A stretch of 64,000 nt of DNA from assembly GCF_016714285.1 (NCBI RefSeq), contig NZ_JADJNN010000008.1, positions 1 to 64,000 of the forward strand, written 5' to 3'. Below the pieces are notes generated by a model. The model was given only the letters and a program-made list of their open reading frames with translations. It had not been told where the DNA came from and ran no database searches. Each line of letters starts with the position of its first letter. The stretch's first letter is position 1. The translations under genes and the position numbers were made by a program. This DNA is from Nannocystis sp. GTDB taxonomy: Bacteria; Myxococcota_A; Polyangia; Nannocystales; Nannocystaceae. Positions 50,797-59,976 of this stretch are shown one piece after another.

Positions 50797-52709
50797 GCAT
50801 CCTCCGCGGGGGCCTCGTTGGCGGCGGAGCTGTCCTCCGGGACAGCCGGACGCGTGCTGTCCTCCGGGACAGCCGCGGACGCGTGCTCGGCGGAGCTGTC
50901 CTCCGGGACAGCCGCGGACGCGTGCTCGGCGGAGCTGTCCTCCGGGACAGCCGCGGACGCGTGCTCGGCGGAGCTGTCCTCCGGGACAGCCGCGCGCGCG
51001 CGCTCGACGACGCCGCGCTCCCACAGCTGCTCGTCGATCGCGCGCATGAGGGCCGCGGTGCTGCGGCGCTCGTTGGCGCTGATGAAGTAGGTGTGGCGGT
51101 CGGCGTCGGCGCGGCGGTGGTTGAGCTCGTCGGGGCCCAGGCGGTCGATCTTGTTGTAGACCCACAGGCGGGGCACGGCGCCGGCACCGATCTCGCCGAG
51201 GATCGCCTCGACGGTGGCGCGCTGCTGGTCCTGGTCGGGGTCGCTGGCGTCGACGACGACGAGCAGGAGGTCGGCCTCGGCGACCTCCTCGAGGGTGGCG
51301 GAGAAGGCCTGGACGAGCGCGGGGGGGAGGTCGCGGATGAAGCCGACGGTGTCGAGGAGGACGACCTCGTAGTCCTTGGGGAAGCGGATCCTGCGGACGC
51401 TGGGGTCGAGGGTGGCGAACAGCTTGTCCTCGGCGACGACGGCGCTGTCGGTGACGGTGTTGAGCAGGCTGCTCTTGCCGGCGTTGGTGTAGCCGACGAT
51501 CGCGACCACGGGCACGCCGGTGCGCCGACGCAGGGCCCGACGCTGGTCGCGGCGCTGCTTGAGCGCGAGCAGGCGGCGCTCGAGGTCGTGGATGCGCTCC
51601 TTGGCGCGGCGGCGGTCGATCTCGAGTTTGGTCTCGCCGGGGCCGCGACCACCGATGCCGCCGGCGAGCCGCGACATGGCGGTGCCGTGGCCGATCATCC
51701 GCGGCAGGAGGTAGCGCAGCTGGGCCAGCTCGACCTGCAGCTTGCCGTCGGCCGAGGTGGCGTGCTGGGCGAAGATGTCGAGGATGAGGGTGGTGCGGTC
51801 GATGACCTTGAGGTCGGTGCGCTCGCCGATCTCGCGGGCCTGCGAGGGGGTGAGGTCGGGGTCGCAGATCAGGAGCTCGACGTCCTGGGCGAGGGCCCGC
51901 ACGAGCACGTCGCGCAGCTTGCCCTGGCCGAAGAAGGTGCGCGGGTCGGGGCCGGGGCGGCGCTGGGTGGCGAGGTCGACTAAGTGGAGGCCGTCGGTGC
52001 GGCACAGCTCGCGCAGCTCCTGCTCGCGGGCGTGCAGCTCGGGGCCCTCGCCCTGGTGGATCATGAGGGCCATGGCGCGGGTGCCCTGCGACTCGGCGCG
52101 CGCGCCCGCGGTGGCGGCGACGAGGCCGGCCTCGAGGTCGCGGATGAAGCCGAGGAAGTCGGAGGGCATGTCCGCGGCGGGCCGCATGCCGGTGGTGTGG
52201 CCGGGGTCGTCGTCGTCGCGGGCGAGCACGCCGAGCGGGACGCGCGGGAAGCCGCGCACGACGAAGATGTCCTTTGAGCCAGGTTGTGGCGGGGCCAGGC
52301 TGGCGAGGTCGATCTGGACGCCGGCGGGGCCGGTGTGGATCGCGGCGAGGAGGTCGAGGCGCAGCTTGGCGAGGTCGGCGAGCTCCTCGCGGGTCGGCGG
52401 GTCGGGGACCAGGTGGGTGAGGACCAGCCGGACGCCGCGCAGGCGGCCGCCCTGGCCGCGCACGCGGGTGAACTCCGGGAGGGCGAGGCTGTGGGCGTCG
52501 CCGAGGATGACGCGCTGCACGCGGCCGCGGCGGTCGATGAAGAGGCCGAGCTGGCGGTTGAGCTGGTGCGAGAGCTCGAGCAGGTCGCGCGCGAGCACGG
52601 CCGAGATGACGCTCGTCGGCGGGACCTGGCGCGCGCCGAGCCGCTGCAGCGCGCGGGCCTGGCTGCTCTTGAGGTTCGCCGTGTCGCCGTGGACGATCGG
52701 GTCGCTCAC
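50793..52709 (-). CDS. hflX: GTPase HflX with long N-terminal domain and repeat tail
   Basis: A 638-residue ribosome-splitting GTPase. The HflX domain has RTFFGQGKLRDVL, LLPRMIGHGTAMSRLAGGIG, then the G motifs GYTNAGKSSLLN (G1), DTVGFIRDLP (G3) and NKID (G4). About 170 extra N-terminal residues (LLELSHQLNRQLGLFIDRRG) are found in some bacterial HflX. The last 65 residues are a low-complexity tail of four AAVPEDSSAEHAS-type units, encoded by five exact TGTCC/GGACA palindromes. The GTG start overlaps the FrzS-like stop, and the stop overlaps uppP, so frzS-hflX-uppP form a coupled operon. Confidence 0.93.
   Translation of the reverse strand: MSDPIVHGDTANLKSSQARALQRLGARQVPPTSVISAVLARDLLELSHQLNRQLGLFIDRRGRVQRVILGDAHSLALPEFTRVRGQGGRLRGVRLVLTHLVPDPPTREELADLAKLRLDLLAAIHTGPAGVQIDLASLAPPQPGSKDIFVVRGFPRVPLGVLARDDDDPGHTTGMRPAADMPSDFLGFIRDLEAGLVAATAGARAESQGTRAMALMIHQGEGPELHAREQELRELCRTDGLHLVDLATQRRPGPDPRTFFGQGKLRDVLVRALAQDVELLICDPDLTPSQAREIGERTDLKVIDRTTLILDIFAQHATSADGKLQVELAQLRYLLPRMIGHGTAMSRLAGGIGGRGPGETKLEIDRRRAKERIHDLERRLLALKQRRDQRRALRRRTGVPVVAIVGYTNAGKSSLLNTVTDSAVVAEDKLFATLDPSVRRIRFPKDYEVVLLDTVGFIRDLPPALVQAFSATLEEVAEADLLLVVVDASDPDQDQQRATVEAILGEIGAGAVPRLWVYNKIDRLGPDELNHRRADADRHTYFISANERRSTAALMRAIDEQLWERGVVERARAAVPEDSSAEHASAAVPEDSSAEHASAAVPEDSSAEHASAAVPEDSTRPAVPEDSSAANEAPAEDA
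50831..50988. repeat. five exact palindromes in the hflX tail
   Basis: GCTGTCC-TCCG-GGACAGC at 50831, 50858, 50897, 50936 and 50975. Spacings are 27, 39, 39 and 39 bp, all multiples of three. Confidence 0.9.
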
Positions 52710-54664
52710 GAGGCGTCGCTGTCGCCGGTGTCAAGCACGCGCAGGGCCACGGCGAGGGCCTGCTGGGCGTGCAGCGCGGCCTCGCGGCGGCGGTGGAGCC
52801 CAGCCTCGGCGCGCTCGAGGTTGCCGGTCAGGTCGTCCTGGATCGCGACGAGCTCGCGGATCCTGGCGGCGGCCTCGTCGGCCTGGCTCTGGGCCTGGTC
52901 GGCGGCGATGTCGGCGGCCTGCTGGAGGCGCTGGATCTCGGCGCGGGCGTGGGCCTCGGCGGTGGCGAGGTTGTGGGTGAGGCGCTGGATCTCGGCGCGG
53001 GCGCTGTCCTCGGTGGCGGCCAGGCTCTGGGTGAGCTGGGAGATCTGGAGGCGGGCGTTCTCCTCGGTCTCGGCGAGCAGCTGGGACATGCGCTCGCGCT
53101 CGTGCTGGGCCTGCTGCTGGGCCGCGGTGAGCTGGCGCTGGGCCTGCTGCTGGGTGTCGGCGAGCTGGCGCTGGGCCTGCTGCTGGGTGTCGGCGAGCAG
53201 GTGCTGGGCTTGCTGCTGGGTGTCGGCGAGCTCCTTCTGCAGGCCGTCGACGGTGATGCGGTGCTCCTGCGTGAGCTCGTCGATCTCGGCCTGGTGCTGA
53301 TCACCGAGCGAGGCGATGGCGGCGGCGCGCTCCCTGCGGGCGGTGGCGAGGCCGTCGGCGAGCTCCTGGCGGGCCAGCTCGAGCTGCTGGGCGAGGCTCG
53401 CGGCCTGTTCGCGGGTGTTCTCGAGGTCCTCGTGGATGCCGGCGACCTGCTCCGAGAGCGCCTGCACGCGGGCGGCGAGGCCGTCGCGCTCCTGCTCGAG
53501 CTCGGCGATCTGGCTGGCCTGCGTGGCGATGTGCTGGCGGGCCTCGGTGGCGGCGGCGCCGGCCTGCTGTTGGGTCTGGGCGAGCTGCTGCTGGACGCCG
53601 GCGAGCTGGGCCTCGGTGTCCTTGAGCTTCTTGAGGGTGACCTCGAGGCGGGTCTTGAGGCCCTCCTCGCGCTTGAGCAGCGTCTGCTTGTCGCGCTGGG
53701 CGGCCTCGGCGGTCTCGCGCGAGGAGAGGACCTGCTCCTGCGAGCTGACCAGCTGGGTCTCGAGCTCGCCGAGCTGGGCCTGGAGCTCGCGGTGGTGCTT
53801 CTTGGCGTCGAGGACGGCGCGCTCACGCAGCTCGAGCTCGTCCTTGAGGGCGAGGATCTCGCGGTTCTTGGCGTTGAGCTGCGACTTGAGCTGGAGCGCC
53901 TCGCGCTGGGCCTTGAAGCCGGCGCCGGACGACTCGCCGTCGCCGACGGCGAGCTCGGGGACGGGTCCGGAGATCCGGCTGGCGCCGGAGGCCTCGCTGA
54001 CGACGCCGCTGCGCGAGCGGGCCGGCGGCTCGGCGCTGCGGCGCACGGCGACGGTATGATCGTCGTCGTCGCGGAGCTCACCCGTCTGGTTGCCGCTGGT
54101 GGCGGTCAAGTTGTTGAACTCGTCGGCGAACTCGCGTTCGAACTGCTGGTGCGGGGCGGGTGGCGGGGCTCGGATGCCGGAGGGCTCGCTGAGCTCGACG
54201 TCGAGGCGGGGGCGGGCGCGGGCCTCGGGGCGGGAGATCGGGCGCGGACTCGCGGGCGCAGCGGCGGCGGCCGGGGCGGCGCGGCCGGGCTCGCCGAGGT
54301 TCAAGTACGGGCGCACGGCGGCGAGCAGGCGATCGGCGTCGACCGGGAGGCGCAGGTACTGGTCGGCGTGGGTCTTGAGGTTGCGGTGCTGCTCGATGAC
54401 ATCGTCGCTGGCGTTGGACGAGTAGAGCACCAGCGGGATCTTGCGCGTGTCCTCGTTGCGGCGCAGGCGGTTGCACACCGAGAAGCCGGTGGTCAGCGGC
54501 AGCTCGGCGCGCAGGAGGATGATGTCCGGCGCGGCCTGGCGGGCGACGTTGACGGCCTCCGGTCCGTTCTCCGTGACCGTGAACTCGAACCCGTACGGCG
54601 CGAGGATGCTCTTGAGGGTGGCGGGAGTCTTGCCGTCAGCGTCGATGATCAGGGCAGAGAACAC
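52706..54664 (-). CDS. frzS: FrzS-like pseudo-receiver/coiled-coil motility protein
   Basis: A 652-residue protein from GTG 54664. Residues 1-120 are a receiver fold (FSALIIDADGKTPATLKSIL) in which the phospho-acceptor position reads IILLRAELP, with Arg in place of Asp. KTHADQYLRLPVDADRLLAA closely resembles the receiver of Myxococcus FrzS, which also lacks the acceptor. A Pro/Arg-rich linker (125-260) follows, then nearly 400 residues of coiled coil, including four ADTQQQAQ(R/H)QL repeats around residues 520-560. FrzS moves between poles and drives type-IV-pilus motility; the same role is inferred here. TAACCT ends 7 nt before the GTG. It is translationally coupled to hflX. Confidence 0.8.
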   Translation of the reverse strand: MFSALIIDADGKTPATLKSILAPYGFEFTVTENGPEAVNVARQAAPDIILLRAELPLTTGFSVCNRLRRNEDTRKIPLVLYSSNASDDVIEQHRNLKTHADQYLRLPVDADRLLAAVRPYLNLGEPGRAAPAAAAAPASPRPISRPEARARPRLDVELSEPSGIRAPPPAPHQQFEREFADEFNNLTATSGNQTGELRDDDDHTVAVRRSAEPPARSRSGVVSEASGASRISGPVPELAVGDGESSGAGFKAQREALQLKSQLNAKNREILALKDELELRERAVLDAKKHHRELQAQLGELETQLVSSQEQVLSSRETAEAAQRDKQTLLKREEGLKTRLEVTLKKLKDTEAQLAGVQQQLAQTQQQAGAAATEARQHIATQASQIAELEQERDGLAARVQALSEQVAGIHEDLENTREQAASLAQQLELARQELADGLATARRERAAAIASLGDQHQAEIDELTQEHRITVDGLQKELADTQQQAQHLLADTQQQAQRQLADTQQQAQRQLTAAQQQAQHERERMSQLLAETEENARLQISQLTQSLAATEDSARAEIQRLTHNLATAEAHARAEIQRLQQAADIAADQAQSQADEAAARIRELVAIQDDLTGNLERAEAGLHRRREAALHAQQALAVALRVLDTGDSDAS

Positions 54665-54671
54665 GGGCGGC

Positions 54672-54677
54672 AGGTTA
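54672..54677 (-). promoter_or_regulatory. -10-like element of the frzS-hflX-uppP operon
   Basis: TAACCT on the minus strand ends 7 nt before the GTG at 54664; no Shine-Dalgarno is present. Confidence 0.4.
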
Positions 54678-54684
54678 TCCGACC

Positions 54685-55077
54685 TGCCGGTGCTGTGACC
54701 AGAGGCGCGCCGAAAGTCGAGGCGGGGTGGGGCGCGGGGGGCGGGTCGTGGGGTGCAGGGCCGGGCTGTCGGGGCGGGTCCTGGGCCAGGAGCAATTGCT
54801 GGCCAGGCGCGGCGTTGCTGGCCATGGCGGGGCGCGGGGCGATTTGGCGCATGATGAACGGTCGCGGGTGCGGGAGTTGCCGGGCCGGGGGCCGCGTCGG
54901 ATCGGGCCGGGACCGGAGCCAGACCTCCGGACCTCGCCGCGTCGACGAGCCGGGCGCGGCGGGTGTCGGGGCCGGGCCTTTTGGACATGTTCCTTTGGAC
55001 ATGTCCCTTGGCGCAGGCCGTGGCGCGTGGCGACGCGCGTGTGTCCAGAGCGGCGGGCCGACGCGCGGCGGCGTGGC
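54685..55077. other. gene-free divergent intergenic region
   Basis: This GC-rich gap between the frzS operon and the DUF1566 gene has no coding frame with natural composition. It holds GGACATGT-TCCTTT-GGACATGTCC at 54983-55006, a doubled variant of the palindrome family, and the promoter of the next gene. Confidence 0.5.
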
Positions 55078-55106
55078 TTGACCGGGGTCGGCGGTCTGGC
55101 TACGAA
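55078..55106 (+). promoter_or_regulatory. promoter of the DUF1566 gene
   Basis: TTGACC (55078-55083), 17 nt, TACGAA (55101-55106), followed by a leader of about 20 nt with GGGAGG before the ATG. Confidence 0.5.
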
Positions 55107-55134
55107 GGATCGGTTTTTGGCGGGAGGTGCTGCG

Positions 55135-56460
55135 ATGGGCGTGCGTCATTGGTCGGTGTTGGTGTCCCTCACGGTGGGCAGCGCGGGGCTGCTGGTGGCG
55201 CATCCGTTGCTCGCTGCGCCGCAGCTCAAGAAGACGACGCCGCAGGTCGCAGTGCAGCCCGCGCGCAAGCTGGAACCGGCGCCGGGGACCGGGGGCGGGC
55301 GCTTCGTCACGTTGCCGCAAGCGGGCGGCCCGGTGGTGCGAGACAACCAGACCGGGCGCATGTGGCTGCGGGCGCCGGCGACCAGCAAGTACGGGTTCGC
55401 GGCGGCGAAGGCCGCGTGCGATGCGAAGGTTGTCGGGGGCCACGACGACTGGCGGCTGCCTCGCATCGAGGAGCTCAAGGGTTTGCTGTCCGGACCGGTG
55501 GAGGCGCCGCTGCCGGCGGGGCACCCGTTCACCGTGACCGGGACGTACTGGTCGTCGACCGAGACCTCGGACACAGGGGCGCTGCAGATCCTGGTCTTCA
55601 ACGGCAACATGTTCCACGACATGAAGACCAGCGAGCTCGGGGCGTGGTGCGTGCGCGGCGGGGGCGACACCTCGTACCCGAACAGCAACCCGCGCTTCCA
55701 CGTGATCGGGGCGGATGTCGAGGACGCGCAGACAGGGCGGCTGTGGAAGCGGCAGCCGACCGGGATCGGTGGCTGGCACGCGGCCCGGATCGAGTGCCGG
55801 GCGCACGGGGCGGGCTGGCGGCTGCCGACGATCGCCGAGCTGACGGGGCTGCTCGACATGAACGCGGCGGAGACCAAGCTACCGGCGGGGCACCCGTTCC
55901 TCAACGCGTGGGCGCCCTATGATCAGCGGCAGATGTGGTCGAACGACTCGAGCAGCATCAGCGCCGCGGCGACGCTGCGCTTCGCGGACGGCGTGGTCGG
56001 CGGGGCCGACAAGGCGGCGTCCGACGGGATGAGTCGCTGCATCAAGATGGACCTCGGCGCGGCCTGGCCGGTCGGTCCGGTGGGTCGCTTCGCGCTGCGC
56101 CTCGGCGACGCGGCGGTGCTCGACCAGGAGACGCGGCTGCTGTGGGAGCGCGCGCCGGCGGCGAGCGGCGTGCAGTACCCCGACGCGGCGGCGGCGTGCG
56201 CGGGCAAGTCGATCGCCGGGGTCGGCGGGTGGCGGCTGCCGACGCTCGTCGAGATCACGACGCTGATCGACTACAACATCTCGAGCGGGGCCAAGCTGCC
56301 GGCGGGGCACCCCTTCGTCGGCATCGTCACGGGCGACTACTGGACGACCACGCCGCACACCTCGGACATGAAGACGCTGGACCTCGGCAACGGGCTGCCG
56401 GGGCACATGTCGCAGATGGGCGGGCACCTCTACGGCTGGTGCGTGCGCGCCGAGCCGTGA
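55135..56460 (+). CDS. exported protein with three DUF1566 (Lcl C-terminal) domains
   Basis: A 441-residue exported protein. The ATG at 55135 has GGGAGG 7 nt upstream and gives a signal peptide (VSLTVGSAGLLVAHPLLAAP). Three repeats of the DUF1566 module follow, each with a (G)xMW/LW, a WRLP(T/R) box (DWRLPRIEELKGLL, WRLPTIAELTGLL, WRLPTLVEITTLI) and a YW(S/T) strand (GTYWSSTETSD, GDYWTTTPHTSD). These domains have a C-type-lectin-like fold and are usually adhesive. Paired Cys (AWCVRG, GWCVRA) close each module. The last 28 bases are duplicated downstream. Confidence 0.85.
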   Translation: MGVRHWSVLVSLTVGSAGLLVAHPLLAAPQLKKTTPQVAVQPARKLEPAPGTGGGRFVTLPQAGGPVVRDNQTGRMWLRAPATSKYGFAAAKAACDAKVVGGHDDWRLPRIEELKGLLSGPVEAPLPAGHPFTVTGTYWSSTETSDTGALQILVFNGNMFHDMKTSELGAWCVRGGGDTSYPNSNPRFHVIGADVEDAQTGRLWKRQPTGIGGWHAARIECRAHGAGWRLPTIAELTGLLDMNAAETKLPAGHPFLNAWAPYDQRQMWSNDSSSISAAATLRFADGVVGGADKAASDGMSRCIKMDLGAAWPVGPVGRFALRLGDAAVLDQETRLLWERAPAASGVQYPDAAAACAGKSIAGVGGWRLPTLVEITTLIDYNISSGAKLPAGHPFVGIVTGDYWTTTPHTSDMKTLDLGNGLPGHMSQMGGHLYGWCVRAEP

Positions 56461-56508
56461 CGGCTGGTGCGTGCGCGCCGGGCCGTGGTGTGCGCGCCGA
56501 GCCGTGAC
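56432..56508 (+). repeat. tandem duplication of the DUF1566 gene end
   Basis: GGCTGGTGCGTGCGCGCC-GAGCCGTGAC at 56432 is repeated at 56461 with one change and partly again at 56488; the stop codon lies inside the first unit. Confidence 0.8.
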
Positions 56509-56525
56509 GGTCCTTGTGCGGGGGC

Positions 56526-57401
56526 TCAGCGCGGGCGCTCGGCGTCGCGGAGGGCGTGGCCGAGGCTGAGCAGCAGCATGTACTCACGGGCGTCGCGCAG
56601 GGTCTGTTCGTCGCCGCTGCTGAGGGTGTGGCGGACGCCGTCGGACTCGAAGGCGACGGCGGGCCGGCCCTGGACCTGGCCGAGCCAGTAGCTGCGGCCG
56701 CGGTACTCGTGGGCGCGGCTCGGCCCGGGCTGCTCGGCGCCGGCGGGCCCCCTGGCGGGCCCCCTGGCGGGCCCCCTGGCGGGCTGATGGCGATCGAGCA
56801 CCAGGCGGGCGCCGACGCGGCGCTTGACGATGACGGAGCGGGCCTCGCCGAGCTCGGGGTTGTCCCCCGGGAGGGCCGCGCCGACCAGGCGCACGCCGGC
56901 GGCGGGGCGTTCGCCCGGAGCTTCGGCGCCGACGATCAGCGGGGCGGCGGTCGCCACGGTGCTCGCGGCGGTGGCGACGGTCGGGCTGGCCTCGAGGACA
57001 TGTCTCTCGGTTCCTGTCCGCGTGACCAGGAAGAGGGCGAGGGCGGTGGCGCCGGCGGGGACCATGACGGCGGCGCCGCGGAGGAAGCTGCGCAGGCGGG
57101 CGGCGAGGCCCGGGCGGAGCTCACCGGCGGGGCGGAGCTCGGCCTCGGCGGCGTGCTCGCGGTCGACGGCGTCGAGCTCGAGCAGGACGCGGGCCTGCAG
57201 CGCCTGCGGGGCTGGCTCTCGGGACATGTCCCGGAGGACCTGGCGGACGGTTCGTTGCTCGTCGACCATGTCCCGAAGGACAGGATCTTCGGCGAGCACG
57301 GCCTCGACCCGGGCGCGCTCGGCGGGCCCGAGCTCGTCGTCGACGAAGGGCTGGATGAGGGCGATGAGGCTGTCGCTGGCGGACTTGGCTTCGGGGCTCA
57401 T
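56526..57401 (-). CDS. anti-sigma factor
   Basis: A 291-residue protein encoded right after, and overlapping by 4 nt (ATGA), the sigma-factor gene, the classical arrangement. Residues 1-75 form a helical cytoplasmic domain (SLIALIQPFVDDELGPAERA, RVEAVLAEDPVLRDMVDEQR) of the anti-sigma type, without the zinc HxxxCxxC motif. One membrane helix follows (AAVMVPAGATALALFLVT), then a periplasmic part with a QARGPARGPARGPAG-like repeat from a triple GCCCCCTGGCGG tandem (56746-56782). It should hold the sigma factor at the membrane until a signal arrives. Confidence 0.75.
   Translation of the reverse strand: MSPEAKSASDSLIALIQPFVDDELGPAERARVEAVLAEDPVLRDMVDEQRTVRQVLRDMSREPAPQALQARVLLELDAVDREHAAEAELRPAGELRPGLAARLRSFLRGAAVMVPAGATALALFLVTRTGTERHVLEASPTVATAASTVATAAPLIVGAEAPGERPAAGVRLVGAALPGDNPELGEARSVIVKRRVGARLVLDRHQPARGPARGPARGPAGAEQPGPSRAHEYRGRSYWLGQVQGRPAVAFESDGVRHTLSSGDEQTLRDAREYMLLLSLGHALRDAERPR
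57269..57282. repeat. exact palindrome in the anti-sigma gene
   Basis: TGTCC-CGAA-GGACA lies in frame; a degenerate partner, GGGACATGTCCCGG, lies 45 bp away at 57222-57235. Confidence 0.65.
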
Positions 57402-58048
57402 GCTTGACCTCGCTTGCGGTACGCGGCGAGCGACACGGGCGGCTCGGCCTTTGCCTCCACGACCAGGCCGGCCTCGACGGCGGCGGGGTAGAGGAGGGTG
57501 TGGAGCTGGCGGCGGCCGCGGTAGATGCGGCTCATGACGGTGCCGATCGGGCACTCCATGACCTCGGCGATCTCCTTGTAGGAGAGGCCCTCGATGTCGG
57601 CGAGGGCGACGGCCATGCGGTAGTCCGGGGGGAGCTGCTGGAGGGCGGCGTCGATGCGCTCGCGGGTGCCGAGGCGGCCGAGGGCCTGCTCCGGGGTGAG
57701 CATGTGGGCGGGGGCGGGGCCGCAGGCGCCGTCGTCGTCGGCGCTCTCGTGGTGGACGGCGAGCGCACCGTTGGCGATGCGGTCGCGGTTGGCGGTGTGA
57801 TAGCGGGTGATGAAGGTGTTGCGCACGATGGTGAAGAGCCACGAGCGGACGCTCGTGCCGGGCTTGAAGCTGGCCCAGAAGCGGTAGGCGCGGACCATGA
57901 CGTCCTGCGCGAGATCTTCGGCCTCGGCCCGGCTCCGGGTCAGGCGGAGGGCCATGCCGAAGACGCGGTCCAGCTGGGGGAGGACCGTGTCCTCGAAGGC
58001 GCGACGAGCAGCGGCGTCCATGCGGGGGTCGGAACCGGAGGGGGTCAT
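57398..58048 (-). CDS. ECF-family RNA polymerase sigma factor
   Basis: A 216-residue extracytoplasmic-function sigma factor. Region 2: RVFGMALRLTRSRAEAEDLA, QDVMVRAYRFWASF, RSWLFTIVRNTFI. Region 4: LPPDYRMAVALADIEGLSYK, EIAEVMECPIGTVMSRIYRG. The anti-sigma gene follows with a 4-nt overlap. It is divergent from purB with 118 bp between starts. The set of target promoters is unknown. Confidence 0.93.
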   Translation of the reverse strand: MTPSGSDPRMDAAARRAFEDTVLPQLDRVFGMALRLTRSRAEAEDLAQDVMVRAYRFWASFKPGTSVRSWLFTIVRNTFITRYHTANRDRIANGALAVHHESADDDGACGPAPAHMLTPEQALGRLGTRERIDAALQQLPPDYRMAVALADIEGLSYKEIAEVMECPIGTVMSRIYRGRRQLHTLLYPAAVEAGLVVEAKAEPPVSLAAYRKRGQA

Positions 58049-58151
58049 GGGCTATTCCCGTGCGCTTTCTCGTGTTCCTCGAGCGGTGTCGGAGCGGGGG
58101 TGGAGCGGCGGTCCGCGGGGGCAGGCGCGCCATCACGGGGTCCGGGGCGAG

Positions 58152-58157
58152 TATGTT
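58152..58157 (+). promoter_or_regulatory. -10-like element of purB
   Basis: TATGTT ends 9 nt before the ATG at 58167. Confidence 0.4.
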
Positions 58158-58166
58158 CTCGCCGCG

Positions 58167-59621
58167 ATGACCACGCGACCGTCCGTCACGGAGCCCGAGG
58201 CAACATACACGAGCCCGCTCGGCCAGCGCTACGCCACGCCGGCGATGCTGGCCAACTTCTCGGACCGGCGCCGGGTGCTGCTGTGGCGCGACCTGTGGAT
58301 CGCCCTGGCGGAGGCCGAGCGGGGGCTCGGGCTGCCGATCTCGGCGGCGCAGGTCGAGGCGCTGCGGGCCGCTCGCGAGCAGATCGACATGGGCCGGGTC
58401 GCCGAGCTCGAGGCCCGCCTGCGTCACGACGTGATGGCGCACGTGCACCACTTCGGCGAGGTGGCGGGGGCGGACGCGGCGAAGATCATCCACCTCGGGG
58501 CGACCAGCTGCTTCGTCACCGACAACGCGGAGCTGGTGATGATCCGGGCCGGGCTCGAGCTGGTGATGGACCGGCTGGTGGCGGCGCTCGAGCGGCTGGC
58601 GGAGTTCGCCCGGGCCCAGCGCGAGCAGCCCTGCCTGGCCTTCACGCACTTCCAGCCGGCCCAGCTGACGACGGTCGGGAAGCGGGCCTGCCTGTGGGCG
58701 CAGGACCTGGGCCTCGACCTCGAGACGATCGCGGCGCTGTGCGAGCGCCTGCCGCTGCGCGGGGTGAAGGGGACGACGGGGACGCAGGCGTCGTTCCTCG
58801 GGCTGTTCGCGGGCGACCACGCGAAGGTCCGCGAGCTCGATCGACGGGTCTGCGCGGCGATGGGCTTCGCCAAGTCGATCGCGGTGAGCGGGCAGACCTA
58901 CACGCGCAAGCTCGACACCTGGGTGGTGTCGGCGCTGGCCGACGTGTGCGGCTCGGCGGCCAAGCTGGCGACCGACCTGCGCCTGCTGGCGCACAAGCGG
59001 GAGGTCGACGAGCCCTTCGAGGCGCACCAGGTCGGGTCGTCGGCGATGGCGTACAAGCGCAACCCGATGCGCAGCGAACGGATCTGCAGCCTGGCGCGCT
59101 TCGTCCACTCGCTGGCGAGCAGCCCGCGCGAGACGCACGCGAATCAGTGGTTCGAGCGCACCCTCGACGACAGCGCGAACCGGCGGCTGGTGATCACGGA
59201 GGCGTTCCTGGCGACCGACGCGGTGCTGAACCTGGTGGTCGACGTGTGCGGCGGGCTGATCGTCCACCCGGCGGTGATCGCCGCCAACATGCGCGACGAG
59301 CTGCCGTTCATGGCGACCGAGGACGTGATCATGCGCGGGACGGCGGCGGGGGCGAGCCGGCAGGCGTTGCACGAGGCGGTGCGCACGGCCAGCCTGGCGG
59401 CGGTGGCCGGCATGAAGGAGGGAGCGGGCAACGACCTGGTCGCGCGCATGCTGGCCGACCCGGAGCTGGCGCCGCACGTGAACCCGGGGGCGATCGACCC
59501 GCGGCGCTACGTCGGGCGCGCGCCGGAGCAGGTCGACGAATTTCTCGGCGAGACGCTGGGGCCGCTGCTGGCCGCACACGCGCAGCGTCGCGGTCGCTTC
59601 GTGCCGGGGGTGCGGGTCTAG
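58167..59621 (+). CDS. purB: adenylosuccinate lyase, metazoan-type
   Basis: A 484-residue adenylosuccinate lyase, which splits SAICAR and adenylosuccinate in purine synthesis. The sequence follows the animal enzyme closely rather than the E. coli or Bacillus type: LRHDVMAHVH, IIHLGATSC, FTHFQPAQLTTVGKR, VKGTTGTQASFL, the catalytic loop GSSAMAYKRNPMRSER, WFERTLDDSANRR and ELPFMATE. The length also matches human ADSL. The ATG at 58167 is chosen from the family alignment; TATGTT lies 9 nt upstream. No other pur gene is near. Confidence 0.95.
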   Translation: MTTRPSVTEPEATYTSPLGQRYATPAMLANFSDRRRVLLWRDLWIALAEAERGLGLPISAAQVEALRAAREQIDMGRVAELEARLRHDVMAHVHHFGEVAGADAAKIIHLGATSCFVTDNAELVMIRAGLELVMDRLVAALERLAEFARAQREQPCLAFTHFQPAQLTTVGKRACLWAQDLGLDLETIAALCERLPLRGVKGTTGTQASFLGLFAGDHAKVRELDRRVCAAMGFAKSIAVSGQTYTRKLDTWVVSALADVCGSAAKLATDLRLLAHKREVDEPFEAHQVGSSAMAYKRNPMRSERICSLARFVHSLASSPRETHANQWFERTLDDSANRRLVITEAFLATDAVLNLVVDVCGGLIVHPAVIAANMRDELPFMATEDVIMRGTAAGASRQALHEAVRTASLAAVAGMKEGAGNDLVARMLADPELAPHVNPGAIDPRRYVGRAPEQVDEFLGETLGPLLAAHAQRRGRFVPGVRV

Positions 59622-59697
59622 CAGCCCGGCGTTCGCGGGCTCGCGGCGGGAGAAAAAAGCGACGCTCGCCGGTTGATTCGCGCGCGTGGTCGCGGTG

Positions 59698-59703
59698 TAT
59701 GCT
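59698..59703 (+). promoter_or_regulatory. -10-like element, probably leaderless
   Basis: TATGCT ends 6 nt before the GTG at 59710; TTGATT lies 19 nt upstream (59673-59678). Confidence 0.45.
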
Positions 59704-59709
59704 CGCGGC

Positions 59710-59973
<264 letters not shown>

Positions 59974-59976
59974 GGC

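Noticed and set aside
59686..59709. Longer start for the poly-Asp protein (GTG at 59686)
   Set aside because: It would lie upstream of the TATGCT element that stands 6 nt before the GTG at 59710.
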